Below the pieces are notes generated by a model. That model saw nothing but the letters and a program-made list of their open reading frames with translations. It had not been told where the DNA came from and made no database searches. 64,000 nucleotides of DNA, taken from Cadophora sp. MPI-SDFR-AT-0126 (Eukaryota; Ascomycota; Leotiomycetes; Helotiales; Ploettnerulaceae). Of the stretch, positions 23,599-34,666 are shown in pieces (positions within the stretch are counted from its first letter, which is position 1; each line of letters starts with the position of its first letter). Both the position numbers and the translations under genes were made by a program. Location: contig JAGMVK010000007.1 in assembly GCA_020747065.1 (NCBI GenBank), forward strand, positions 992,001 to 1,056,000, in the 5' to 3' direction.

Positions 23599-24528
23599 AT
23601 GACATCCAACGCTCCAGGAAGTTGCTGCTACAAAGGCGTCAAGCATGAGGGTCAGCCTCGCGGACGCATTGAACACCTAAGTGAGACAGAAGTCTATGTG
23701 ACCGAGCCATCAGCGTCGGCGGCAAATGGCCACGGCATCGTCTAGTAGATACCTCTTTTCTATCTCAGGACCGACTCACTCGCGACTGACCAAATCCTAG
23801 CCTGACCGATATCATCGGGCACAAATTCATTAACGCTCAACTTCTCGCCGACCAGTATGCCGATAACGGGTATGATTGGTATTCCTTCTAAGCCAAGTCC
23901 CTCTGTTAAATGTTTCATCACAGATATGTCGTGATTATGCCTGATCTTTTTCACGGCGATCCGGTGCCTCTCAACAGTGACATGGCTACCTTTAGCGTTC
24001 CAACATGGGTTTCAGGGGTGTACGGAGAAAAGAAAGTCCCTCACACTCCGCCATCAATTGATCCAATTGTCGAGGCTAGCATTGCTGAGCTTCGTAAGAA
24101 GTACAACTGCAAGGTGAGCATGCAGCAAGCACGAAGAACAGTGCCTGATGCTAATGGTGCAGAAATTGGCTTTGGCAGGATACTGCTTCGGCGCCAAATA
24201 TGTCGTCCGGTTCTTGACCTCTGATAACATCAGTGCCGGCTTCATTGGACACCCAGCAATGGTCGACCAGAAGGAACTGGAAGCGGTCACGGGTCCTTTG
24301 GCTATGGCTGCGGCAGAGATAGATGACATATTTCCCCAGAAGCTACGGTACGAATCCGAAAACACGCTCAAGGCGCTTGGGGTGCCATATCAGATCAATC
24401 TCTATTCGGGTGTTGTGCATGGATTTGGGGTTAGATGTAATCCTAAAGTGAAGGTGGAGAAATTTTCAAAGGAATCAGCTTTCTTCCAAGCCCTCCAATG
24501 GTTCGAGGAGCATCTCAAGGACGAGTAG
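23599..24528 (+). CDS. Dienelactone hydrolase family protein
   Basis: Four exons, 23599-23744, 23801-23869, 23924-24113 and 24163-24528, give 256 residues. The first intron donor was set at GTAGAT (23745) because it yields GIVYLTDIIGHKF, the standard family sequence; the frame stops directly afterwards otherwise. The alpha/beta hydrolase fold is complete: YVVIMPDLFHGDP, the nucleophile elbow LALAGYCFGAKYV with the catalytic Cys of this family, the AAAEIDDIFP acid region, and VVHGFGVR with the catalytic His. Such enzymes hydrolyse dienelactones formed after ring cleavage of chlorinated or hydroxylated catechols; many fungal members are of unknown substrate. It lies head-to-head with the P450 gene and close to the dioxygenase gene, which fits a downstream step. 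Confidence 0.92.
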
Positions 24529-25354
24529 GACTTGGTTACATAAAGACATCTGTTAGCATCATGCCAGCATTGGCACAGGACGAATCATTGACTTGGCCTC
24601 CAAATTTCCAAAGCTGTTACCAAGTAGTACTAGCATGTAATGTATCTCGAGTTGAATAATTCTCCGTCTTCGATGGTCACATCGACATCCACAGGCGCTT
24701 CCCTGGCCTGATTTCTGCAAGTCAGATCCTTTCGTCACCCTTAGGCAGACACTGTAGAAGCTGACGACACTTTGTAATCATTAAGGCGATCGCAATGTTT
24801 ATCTCCATTATCTAGCAAACGGGCATTAGTAAATATAGAAAAATATGCCCTACGTCCTCCTTGTGTAAGTGAGGGCCGGAGCAATGTTAGTAACAAGACC
24901 GAGTGGCCCTTGGAGATAGCCGAGGTAACATAGATGTAAGGGAAATGCATTTGTTCATATCTAAAGATAGGATCAATTAGCATTCAGTGTGACTATTACC
25001 AGCGATTCAGCTGCCGATAGTAGGCAGAATAAAGCCACCAAGAGACAACTCCAAAATGCGCAATTGGTAAATCCGTTTGCTCCATAATAACATGAACCAT
25101 ACCGTGAACATTATCTTGGAAAAATCTCAATCATCTTCAAGGGATTAGAATACGGCCATTGCTTCCAACCGCACATGGTATTCAAAAGCTATGACAACCA
25201 CCTACAGCAGCCATTGAGGATCCACAAATGCTAAAAAATTCTACCACCAGACCTGCCCCCCAATTTTTTTTAGCACCGGTCTTTGCCTCGCATCAGCATT
25301 CTTCTGCCTACAAGTAATGAATCAGCAGCCCGAGAAAGTCTTGGACCGTCAAAA
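24529..25354. other. Convergent 3' intergenic region
   Basis: About 825 bp between the 3' ends of the dienelactone hydrolase and dioxygenase genes. Parts of it (roughly 24730-25270) are somewhat AT-rich. No coding region, repeat or RNA gene is supported. Confidence 0.45.
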
Positions 25355-26492
25355 CTAGTCAACATCTTCGATTGGCAAACCATTCCAAAACTTGTACTTA
25401 ATCCCCGACGCATCAAGCGCCTGTCTCGATTTCTCTGTTCTTATTCTTTTCGTGTCTTCGTCGCTCACGAGGACGAAGTCACGCTTCAAAAGTTTAGTTC
25501 CAGGCTCCACACCATACGTATTGGCCGTTGCCTCGTCGGTCTCGTGTATATCCACAAGGAGCGAACTCTTGACCCCAAAGACTGCATCGGATACTTCGAA
25601 CGGATCTCCACGGAGATATAGAGCTCTGAGGGGCAACGGTCGTTAGTAGTGGATCGATTCTAGAAAGAGCAGGAACCAAACTACTCACGTAATCAAATGA
25701 TCATAACCTTCCTTCTCAAACATGAAGTGCAAATGGCTCGGCCGATATGGGTGTCGATGTAGCGTCGCGAGAAGCTTGCCGACAGGTCCGTCATGAGGAA
25801 TCGGATATGGAACCGGGTTGATGGCCTTGAACCAGAACACGCCATCCTTGTCGCTCTTGATAACGCCTCTTCCATCAGGGACCTGTCGATCTTCATACTG
25901 CGTGTCGTAATGACCACTCGAGTCTGTCTCCCAGATGTCAACCGTGACCCCTTCGATCGGTCGGCCCTTGGTATCTTTTACGGTACAGAGCACCAGCAAA
26001 GGCTCGCCTTTGGGGTCGTGCGATAACAATTCTCCATGTGCGAGGTCTAGGGCATCGTGGGTATGAAATGGTCCCAACAGCGTGCCTTCTGTTGACTCCG
26101 GTGGTTTCGGATGATTGATCGAATCAACGACGAGCGACAGGCCAAGGATGTCGGAAAGGAGAATGAATTCCTAGTAACGAACATGCCATTAGTTCATAAC
26201 CCGGACTATTCTGAATACTGTGGCCGGCTTTTTGAGGTCATCATACCTGCCGCAGCTCTGTACAGGTGTGGCCCGTTTCCGTTAAGAACTTGATGCTTGC
26301 CATCCATTCTTCCGAGGTCAATCTGGTCTCTCTCGCAAAGTCGTGGAGATGGGTGACCAGCCGCTTCATCAAGAACTTCAAGCGAAGGTCTTCACAAAGT
26401 GAGTTGATCGTGTGAACGTTCTGCGTGATGTTATCTGCGGAAAGGTCCTTCATCGGTGGGATTTTATCCCTAATCTCGTAAGGATCCAACAT
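25355..26492 (-). CDS. Intradiol ring-cleavage dioxygenase (catechol/hydroxyquinol 1,2-dioxygenase type)
   Basis: Three exons on the minus strand, 26492-26247, 26170-25689 and 25625-25355, give 332 residues. The ATG at 26492 (MLDPYEIRDKIPP) is preferred; an upstream in-frame ATG at 26570 would add an unrelated hydrophobic leader. The N-terminal dimerisation domain includes NITQNVHTINSLCED and LTETGHTCTELRQEFILLSD. The catalytic domain starts with STEGTLLGPFHTHDA. The non-haem Fe(III) ligands are visible: Tyr in SSGHYDTQY, Tyr in NPVPYPIPHDG, and two His in RPSHLHFMFE. The enzyme cleaves an ortho-dihydroxylated ring between the hydroxyls to a muconate or maleylacetate. The sequence around the ligands resembles fungal hydroxyquinol or catechol dioxygenases; which one is not decided here. 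It is divergent from the NmrA-like gene. Confidence 0.94.
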
Positions 26493-27317
26493 TGCAAAAG
26501 TGAAGCAGCGAACCAGAAGAAGTAATAGTCTAACAGCCGCGAGGGTAGGGGCCTGAAGGAGTTCAGCCACCTGTGTTTGGGTGAGTCGAGACGATCACTC
26601 TGCTATAAATCTGGAACCCATTTTCGTTCTGCTCGAGTCCTCTTGAACAAGTTATAACGATAAATAATTTGTACGGTAGGATGAACCATCACAGCTTGGA
26701 TCCGAATCCAGCAGATATACTGTGTATGTTGGTGAAACTAGGAACCCGTGCGACGACCGGCATTAAGACTTGTTGCCATTGCGATTACCATTATATGACG
26801 CTAGTGTGCAATCCTTCGAACATCCCCACAGTCAGAGTCGGTCAGCCCTCCTCCCCTTTCCTTCTCCTTCTTCTCTCCTCCCCACTTCTCTTCTCACCCG
26901 ACCCCTCCAGCCCTCCACATTCCATCTAGCCAGGGGATCTATAGTGTCAACAATCACCAGTGTGCACGTAGCCACGCTCCCGAGTGGGGTACTAGTGGAG
27001 CTCCGCGCTCCTTCATCTTGTTGATGACTAGTTTTACCAGTGGGATGTTAGACCCCAGTTCTAGAAGTGGCGGAGTCCTCGTACGGAGGGAACGCCGATG
27101 CTGAAGATCGAAAGGATGCAGAAGTCATGTTTCTACGCCACCGCCGAATTTCACATGTCAAAGTGGTGGGCTCTGGGAGACTTGCTAGTATCATCGCTGG
27201 CAGGATAGAGGTTACATGCAGAGAGGTGTATATAGATCAAAATCATAAAATACGCCTTCTCGCCCCCTTCTGCATTCCCTCTCCCTGTTGCCTTCGGCAG
27301 ACTCCAGACTCTACAAC
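26493..27317. promoter_or_regulatory. Divergent promoter region between dioxygenase and NmrA-like gene
   Basis: An 825-bp region between two divergent cluster genes. It carries GTGGGGTAC at 26984-26992, identical to the core before the carboxymuconolactone decarboxylase-like gene. A pyrimidine-rich stretch lies at about 26845-26925 and a TATATAGATC element at about 27229-27238, roughly 80 bp upstream of the NmrA-like start. Confidence 0.5.
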
Positions 27318-28304
27318 ATGAAACTCAAAGCGTCGCCTACGATGCCCGAACTCATCGCTCTCACCTGCGCCTCTGGCAAGCAGTGCAGCCAGATCATCCC
27401 ACTCCTCTACCCACAGTCATCTCGCTACAAGCTTCGGCTTGTCGTAAAATCACCATCCTCGCTCGCGCGTCTGCGCGAAAAGTATCCAGATGCCGAGGTT
27501 ATTCGAGCTAATCTTAATGACCCGGGCGATTGCGCAAAGATTGTCGACGGTTCGAGCGTCGTATACTATGTCAGTCCCGGCTTCGAACCCCACGAGACAC
27601 GGTACGGCATCAATGTCATCGCCGCGGCGGTCGAGGAGTCACAAAAGCCCGGCTCAAAATTCTCCCATTTCGTCTTCAGTTCAGTCCTGCACACCCATCT
27701 CCGGAAGATGCTGAACCACGATCGCAAGCGAGAGATCGAAGAGTATCTGTGCGAGTCGCTCCTGCCTTGGACGGTGTTGCAACCCAGCCATTTTATGGAC
27801 AATACGATGGCCCGGATCCTACAACTCAAAGATTCGCCAGAACCAGACCCAGTCTTTATGGCCTCTCAGAACCCAGAGATTGCCTTTTCCTTCTCTTGCG
27901 TGTATGACTTTGCCGAGGCCTCAGTCAAGGTAATCGAGGAGCGGTCGAAGCATTTCTATGCAACATACCAGATTGTGAGCACCTGGCCCACCAAATACGT
28001 CGACTACATCCAGGCCATTGGAAACGTCATCGGAAAGAACATAAAGATCAAGCAGACGCCATACGAACAAGTGATAGAAATCTACTCGAAGAACATCTTT
28101 GGCGACTCCAATGTGGAACTTGAACGGAAAGAGGGGCCAGCTAGAATGTTGCTGTACTACAATGGGAGAGGCTTGCCCGGGAACCCGCGTGTCACAGAAT
28201 GGTTGCTGAAACGGCCAGCGACGTCTCCTGCAGAGCTGGCAAGAATGCTACTTCTTGATTCAGCTAGTAATGGCGCTCTGGGATTTCAAGAGAACCACGG
28301 GTAG
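27318..28304 (+). CDS. NmrA-like NAD(P)-binding family protein
   Basis: A single exon. The ATG at 27318 (MKLKASPTMPELIALTC) gives 328 residues; an earlier in-frame ATG at 27288 adds ten. The order of elements is that of the NmrA/HSCARG atypical short-chain dehydrogenases: first beta strand and loop (LIALTCASGKQ), then KLRLVVKSPSS, EVIRANLNDPGD, VVYYVSPGF, HFVFSSVLHTHLRKM and the loop LLPWTVLQPSHFMDN. The first loop reads ASGKQCSQ rather than a full GxxGxxG, so nucleotide binding may be altered. There is no YxxxK catalytic pair, as usual for NmrA proteins. Members either sense NAD(P) redox state or act as reductases in specialised pathways. Its role in the cluster is not clear. Confidence 0.85.
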   Translation: MKLKASPTMPELIALTCASGKQCSQIIPLLYPQSSRYKLRLVVKSPSSLARLREKYPDAEVIRANLNDPGDCAKIVDGSSVVYYVSPGFEPHETRYGINVIAAAVEESQKPGSKFSHFVFSSVLHTHLRKMLNHDRKREIEEYLCESLLPWTVLQPSHFMDNTMARILQLKDSPEPDPVFMASQNPEIAFSFSCVYDFAEASVKVIEERSKHFYATYQIVSTWPTKYVDYIQAIGNVIGKNIKIKQTPYEQVIEIYSKNIFGDSNVELERKEGPARMLLYYNGRGLPGNPRVTEWLLKRPATSPAELARMLLLDSASNGALGFQENHG

Positions 28305-28684
28305 ATCATGTGCAGTATCTGCAGCTTTGGCGTCCGTTGAAGGAGGAATGCCTAGCTAGGTAGGTACTAGCTGGTCTCTATTATGCAAAGGGAAAATTCA
28401 ACTCACAAATAGAATGTCATGTCCTATTGGATCGAGTCTATCGCAGTTGACTGGCCACTTAAATCTTATCAAGCAAGGGAGTGATAGTACTTTTCATGTG
28501 GCCTATAAGGCCCTGTCCTCGTGAGACTCGTAGTGGTGCTCGTTTAGAATGGCTCACCACATTCGTGTCATACCTTTGATACCACCGGGATGTCAACAGA
28601 GCTCTTTGTTCTCGCGGTGGTCAAAGCCTCGGTCAAACCAGTGAAGCAGCGCCGGATATATTGCCCTGCAGAGATACTTGCCCC
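28305..28684. other. Convergent 3' intergenic region
   Basis: A 380-bp gap between the 3' ends of the NmrA-like gene and the regulator gene. It presumably holds their 3' UTRs. Nothing else seen. Confidence 0.45.
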
Positions 28685-31220
28685 TTAAGATGGCAGACTT
28701 TCAGCATATATCTTTAGCGCATCTCCAAGTACCGATTGAAGACCCCATATAGCACAGCATTCAAATATTAAAGCCCAAGCGTAGACCAACTGCGTCGCGT
28801 AAGGTTTTTGTGCATTCGCTGGGTCCATGTCAATTTCTCCGAGTGTCTCTCTCACAAGTCGGACACACTCTGACTCATCAGGTGACCATTCAACCTCGGG
28901 GCGAGTTGAAATTTCCCTCATCCAAGCACTCGAGAACAGGCCTGTACATATCAATCAGCATTGCCACATGCAGCATAGACGGCGCAAACCCACAGCATTC
29001 GATGGAGACAAGGTGGACCTGCACACTATGTGGGGATTTGGATCCCCAGGATTTCAGGGCCATCCCCATCTTGACCCGCATTCGTAGTGCGTTGATAGCG
29101 GGCAGAACAGTCGCTATGCTTGAACTGCTAATCCTTATAGAGAGCGTTTTCATGCTCTGTGCAATTTCATCCACGTCATGAGTAAGTATAGCGGATCGGA
29201 CAGCCGAGAAGTCGGTGTGCAATCGCATGTACACCAGTCGAAGAAGGGCGGCCGCATTCGACGAGACGGGTCCATGAGGATTACTAGGAGACAGAGAAGA
29301 TTCCGCATTCTCTTCCCAGCATGCACGCCACCTCTGGACAACCATATATGACATCGGTAAATAGTCTGGTACGCTGTTTACTATCCACATATCTTGTTGA
29401 AACCTCCACATCCGCTGCACGATGGCATGCAGCATGACATATGTCCCGAAAACGCTTATTTTGCCGGTGTGTGCCGGTGGTGTTGGCGACGAGAGAGAGT
29501 TCAAGGCTTCCAAAAAGCGGACAGGCGGCTGAGGGGAATGATTTCTGACTTCCAACCACGCCTCGGGTGTGGGGGATGACCACTCAGTTTCCCCAGTAGG
29601 GAGGAGAGTATTGTTCATTTCCCAATTCAGAAGCGGTGGTGCGATATTAAAGCAAACATTCAGATTATTCAAATAGCAGAAAGCGGCGGATGTGGTCCTG
29701 TGACTTAGTTACCTCACCGTTCCAAGCCAAGCACGGATGGCCAAACCATACCTCACTACTGTTTCGTGCTCAATCCACCTCTCCCATGTCGTGAACAAGT
29801 CCAAATCAGTATCTGAGATCTCAAGCTCAGGCGTTTTCTTCGAACGGATGGCCTACACAGTTAAAAGACTTCCTTCCAAAGTGTTCAGGTATTATGAGTC
29901 ATAGATAAACCTTACATTTGCCAAAAGGGGCGCCCAGGACAAGGCTTCATTAAAAGTGGCAAGCTTGCCGCTCACTGTGCCCATAGCCATCAAGATCAAG
30001 ATCGACTGAATCAGCCATATTGGCTGGTCCATCGTCCACGCACAACTCGACCCAAGCTACCATTTATTAGAGATTCTACGAACGAAGCTCAAAGACGGAG
30101 GGGTCACTTTACATGTCTTGTGACCGAGAGGCGGGCAGCTAGATACAGTTTCTGTGAGGTTTTGTGTTCTTTGTGGTGACCAGCGCTCAAAGCAGCCATG
30201 GCCAACAAGAGGCAGGGGTGTGCCGTCTCTACTTTCCAGGTTGGAACGTGAATGAATGGAAGATACAGTAGAAAGTTTTCAAAGAAACTTTCGAGTAGTC
30301 TCTCGAGGGCCAAACACGATGGGACGTCAAAGCTCCTCCTGTCTTGATTCTATATTCATTTCTTATTAACCTCCACACTATGTGAGCTTTCATAAGCGCA
30401 GTACTTACTAGATTGACTACACTGGCTACTTCTTCCACCAATTGAAGTCTTTTAGCTGCGGAAATCTCGGACGACCCCCGCCAAAATCGATGGCTGAGTT
30501 CTGTTGATAGACTCGAAGGCGAGGAAGTCGTCTGAGGCGGATTTGGAGTTGGAAAAGATAGATCTGTGATATTATTGAAAACATTGTTTGATCCTCCATC
30601 AAAGTTGCTGAACGCCCACTCATTAGCCTCGATGCCGTAACCCATATCGTCCAGGAAGGCACCCATTGTGCCGCCAAGATCCAAGATTGGTTGAGTAATA
30701 CTGGGAAGCACAAGGAGGTTGTCCTGGTAGTCCTCTAGTTCCAGATTTGGGTCCACCGCCATTGATGTCGGCTGCGCAGCTAACATATTGTTCTCTTGAT
30801 TATGTGATGGTGACCCCCTCTGCCTCTGTTCCATGGCGCTAGGTCTTACCACGCCACGGTCCAGCGCCGCCATCGGCGCAGGAGGTGAGTTACTGGTCAC
30901 TGCGACTTGAGGGATGCGAGGGTGATAGCGCAAATGGTGGCGCTTGATCACATCCTTGCGCGTGAAGGTGCTGTTGCAATAGATGCACTTGAAGGGTTTC
31001 TCGTTTCGGTCTGACCATTTGGCACGTCAGTCTGCAGTGAATCAACAAATATATATAAATATATTTGTACATAGGCATAATATGCATCACATATACCTCT
31101 GGGGGTCTTACGTGAGCGCATGTGTCTTGTGAGGTGCTCAGTACGTGCAAATGTCCGGTCACAGCTCGGACATTTCAATGAGTCCTTCCTCTGGATCGCT
31201 GCTCCCGAGGCGAGATCCAT
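28685..31220 (-). CDS. C2H2 zinc-finger transcription factor with fungal_trans domain
   Basis: Seven exons on the minus strand: 31220-31112, 31010-30409, 30349-30113, 30056-29916, 29852-29752, 29697-28994 and 28941-28685, giving 716 residues. The first exon starts MDLASGAAIQRKDSLKCPSC. Two C2H2 fingers are split by intron 1: CPSCDRTFARTEHLTRHMRSH and CIYCNSTFTRKDVIKRHHLR(Y)H. A low-complexity Ser/Pro/Asn linker follows. The fungal_trans regulatory domain begins near FFENFLLYLPFIHVPTW and continues with LAMAALSAGH, MDQPIWLIQSILILMAMG and TTWERWIEHETVVR. The last exon starts inside a conserved SIECCLFSSAWMREIS block. All joins keep frame and restore family sequence. The gene sits at the end of the catabolic genes and is the obvious candidate for their pathway regulator (inference from position). 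Confidence 0.88.
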
Positions 31221-33151
31221 GCTGGCTGGCCGGGTATGTTCGAAGGTTGAAGATTAAGTGTTGGGTATTGGGAGTTTCGTTACATCATCATGTCCGACAG
31301 CGACTGTGTGTAAGGTAGGTGGATTCCTTGCCGTCTTGCTCCCGTTAGATGCCTCTCCTTATCAACCGCAGGCATACCACGCTAGGCTTTGCTCGACCGC
31401 TGCTTCAATTGTCAAGGTCGGCGTGGTGGAATGGTACAATAAAAAGAATCTCATACAGTCGACGAAGATGCGGTGTTGAATGGTTGTAACATGGAGGTTG
31501 ATTGCTGCAACACGGTGAGAGATTTAAAGGGAGGAGCAAAATGCACTCTTCACCAAATCTGGCTACTGTAGCCGCCCGCCCCCGCACGCATCCCTGCCCC
31601 AGCCTCCACAGTCCAGAACTAGCGAGTCAGTCCAGTTCGCTCGGCCCGGTATCTCAATTGGGAGATTTTGCTAATACACCAGATCCTGTGACTTTCGGAT
31701 ATAAGGAAAAGATATCTAAGTCTCCTTGAGTATATCGAAAAGTTGGGGACAAGTCGCTGGAACACTGTTTCAATCGATTCAATCACCTTTGCAAAACATC
31801 AGAGCATCATCTGTATTCACAACGAAAAGCAATTTGCTTTGAGCCCAATTCGGTGGCTGAAATTTGCATGAGGGGCGAAGGATTAGACTGATAAATGTAT
31901 TCTCCGAGAATCAACGATCAGTCTCTCGACTCCCGAATATGGGAGACGGTCACAATTGCCTTGAGGCAGCTATGCCAGAGGGTACATTATTTCCTATACT
32001 CCTCCAGTGACTGAAGATGGAAACACAAAGGCTATTCGCAATCGAGCTATGTCAGACACAGTCCCCCCGCCCCGAGACTCGTAACGCAGCTCCGAAAAGC
32101 TTTGGTGGTGGCGGGACATACCACCAAGTCCACCTACCCCACCGACCCCACCAGCACCAAAAAATAAGCTTGTATTGGACTTGAAGGGAAACCCTCTCTA
32201 TGAATCATCCTAGCAAGTTTCGGGCTTGGTGAGTATGGCCGCAACGCTTATTTCCGAAAGAGAGCGATGGGGAGGCTGCGAAATGTACTGGCTAGATGCT
32301 CTCGGCTCCCTGATTCTCAATGAAGTGAAGGGTTTCAAGACAACTCCCAGATCAAAATATTCAGAAGCCTCTAGGATCAGATTTCGCTCTGTATTTTGAC
32401 GAACTCGAAGATCCGGGATACAGTCTTCAGTGTTGGCTTACAAGTCCTTTCTCTTGGATGTCAAGCTTTCAAAGCTGCTGGTGATCGACTGGCATCGGGG
32501 AAACCCATAGGGGAGAAGCCGACAAATACTGTATTCGCTAATTGCTTTCATTATATCTACTAATATCCGATAGCACTCTACAAGTCATGATGGAATCCTC
32601 AGGCCAACTCAAGACAGAGGTGTATGTATCTCATCTACGTAATTTAAAAGGGACGACTCAAAATCGGGAATAGACCATGTAAGCCGGATCAATAACCAGC
32701 CCTCGATTCAAGGGACTCAATCTATAGAGAATCATTTATATTATGTCCTAGAGACGACTTTCCGCACAACAGCTCAAAATATAGCCTTGTTGAGCTGTTT
32801 GTTTCGTTCGTGATTTCAAAGTCTGGCAATTAAAGTTGTTCGATATTCGGCAATTATTTCATGTTTGTATTGCTTTCGATTTCACGCTTGTCTTTGGTTT
32901 CCACAGGCGATACTTGCCAGAGGCAGGTCTCTGACTAAAAGGAGGGGCCATGTATCTGCTAATTCCTTAGACTTTGAATATAATAAGACGATACGCGGCT
33001 TGATCAACGATTCGATTACATGCCTTACTTCCTGCGATATACTTATTAGCCTCCAAATCTTCCAAACGCCTCCTTCATTGAGTGTAGATATTAGAAAGCT
33101 TAATATCGCTTACTCACTTGCAAATAAAATCACAGGAAATCACAGAAGATA
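31221..33151. promoter_or_regulatory. Long region upstream of the regulator gene
   Basis: About 1.9 kb without a supported gene between the regulator start and the 3' end of the kinase-like gene. At 32135-32142 and 32144-32151 two GTGGGG cores lie in tandem on the minus strand (read as TACCCCAC and GACCCCAC on the plus strand), about 0.9 kb upstream of the regulator start. Sequence beyond about 32200 is slowly richer in A and T. The open frame at 32865-33281 has no family resemblance and partly overlaps the last exon of the kinase-like gene. Confidence 0.5.
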
Positions 33152-34186
33152 TCATCTAGCTTTCCTTGGGGCAGAGAGACCCCACTCTTCATACCAGCTC
33201 AGTGCAGGTCGACGAACGATGCCCCACAGCGCCATCTCTTCCTTCTCGTTCATACTTGTGGGATCACTTTCCATATTATAATGCTCGAAGTCTACGATCG
33301 AACTACAGCATCGGGTTATTTGTCAATAAAGCTGCACAGTTCTGATGATCTCATGGCTTCGAGGAGGCTTACCATTGCTTCGTTTCTCTGCTCCACAATA
33401 TATTTCGTAGAGCACGATCATAAGGCACGAAGCCATCACGCCAAACATCCCTTTTAGTATTTAGCAATTTTCATCCAAGTAAAAAAAACACGATCCCTAC
33501 TTTAGTGTCGTCAGAAACGCATCTCGAATGGTGTCTTGTTCATCCGACGTCAGACTCCAGAAGCCGAGATCAAGGAGCGTCTTTCCCGGCATAAGAGTCA
33601 TGATAGTAATGACTAAGTAGCCTCCCGGAAGGAGACCTTCCGGTCCCTGGGCCATTTGCTTCCCTGGGATGACAAGGAAGTCAGCCAATTACCGGATTTG
33701 AGATGATTTAGGAGGCAAGCGAAGACGTGCAACTGCAAACCTCGAGACCTTCCAAGGCGGAAGCTCATGCTCTGCAAATGCTTACATGTCACCAGATGCG
33801 GCACTGAAGCCCGTTTTCTCAGAGCAAAGGTTTCAAGCGCGTGAAGCTCTGCCACAGTCTCAAGGTTTGGACCGTCCACTGGTTCTCTGATTGCCTCACA
33901 GGGGACCCTGTTAATGTTAGCTACTGGTTGTTTCTGGTTCATAATGAACGTGGTAACAAGGAGCATACTGGAATTTGACTTTCATAACGAACGTTTCGTC
34001 AACTTGTTCGATTTGTGACGAAGCATCCAATTTTCGTCGACAGCGATACAAGATCCTCGCGATACCATTGTCTCTCCTGAAATTCGTCATAGGCTCGAGC
34101 CGCTCGTAGTGTAAGCCATCTGGAAAGGTCACGACCTTTTCCAGAATTGCATCCGCACCCGCTTCACTAAGCCCTGAAGGAGCCAT
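33152..34186 (-). CDS. Kinase-like protein (aminoglycoside phosphotransferase / protein kinase fold)
   Basis: Five exons on the minus strand, 34186-33969, 33907-33786, 33663-33501, 33450-33373 and 33302-33152, give 243 residues. Joins were set by frame and by similarity to short fungal kinase-like proteins: VPHLVT joins WKQMAQGPEG, and LTTLK joins DVWRDGF. A possible ATP-lysine is in FVMKVKF. LLPGGYLVITIMTLMPGKTL is the hinge region typical of fungal APH-like proteins. The catalytic loop reads PYDRALRNILW, so Asp and Asn of HxDxxxxN are kept while the His is replaced by Pro. The metal-binding segment is IVDFEHY in place of DFG. It is shorter than most APH proteins. The gene sits at the very edge of the AT-rich block, and upstream sequence drops to AT-rich directly after the ATG. 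Function unknown. Confidence 0.75.
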
Positions 34187-34661
34187 TTGTTCGTTCTTAT
34201 ATTTTAATCAAAATGTGGATATCTTAACACTAGTAAGATGTTGTCTTCACTTTTCGATGCAACTAAGGCTAACGACAAAGGCTAAGCAATTTTAGGCGTC
34301 TAGTTATAATAGTATAACGTCTTACCCCCTCATTTCGGCCACCCTCTATTCCGACCACCTTTTACACTAAAAAACACGATTTTAAGGTATTAATAAAAAC
34401 ATAACTAATTAATAATATTAAATAATTTATTTATAATTATATTTCTTATACTTAAGTTACTAGATTTATTAAAGTAAATAAAATTTAAATTATTATTATA
34501 TATGAAGTTACTATAGGCTAGTACAGTTGCAGAGGGAAGCTAGCAACTTTATAAGAAGCTCTTATTATAAGTATATAATTCCTTACGTTAGTATTCTAGC
34601 TCTTATACTAAGACCTCTTATATATATACGCTTTTCCTCTAGACTTCTTAAAAGCTAGAGT
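34187..34661. mobile_element. Remnant of an older element into which the gypsy element inserted
   Basis: This stretch lies between the kinase-like gene and the gypsy target site. It starts with moderately composed sequence containing the near-repeats TTTCGGCCACCCT and ATTCCGACCACCT at about 34338-34367. Such short C-rich repeats in otherwise AT-rich DNA resemble a transposon end. The rest (34380-34660) is AT-rich without identifiable motifs. The same older element may continue after 42,432, but that is not shown. Confidence 0.35.
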
Positions 34662-34666
34662 TTAGT

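Noticed and set aside
32865..33281. Plus-strand open frame of 138 codons
   Set aside because: No start ATG (it begins at TTG), no recognisable family features, and it overlaps the antisense final exon of the kinase-like gene.
33497..33688. Treating the kinase-like gene as ending at the TAG at 33497
   Set aside because: A donor two bases earlier joins to exons encoding DVWRDGF...RNILW and IVDFEHY, which complete the kinase-like fold.
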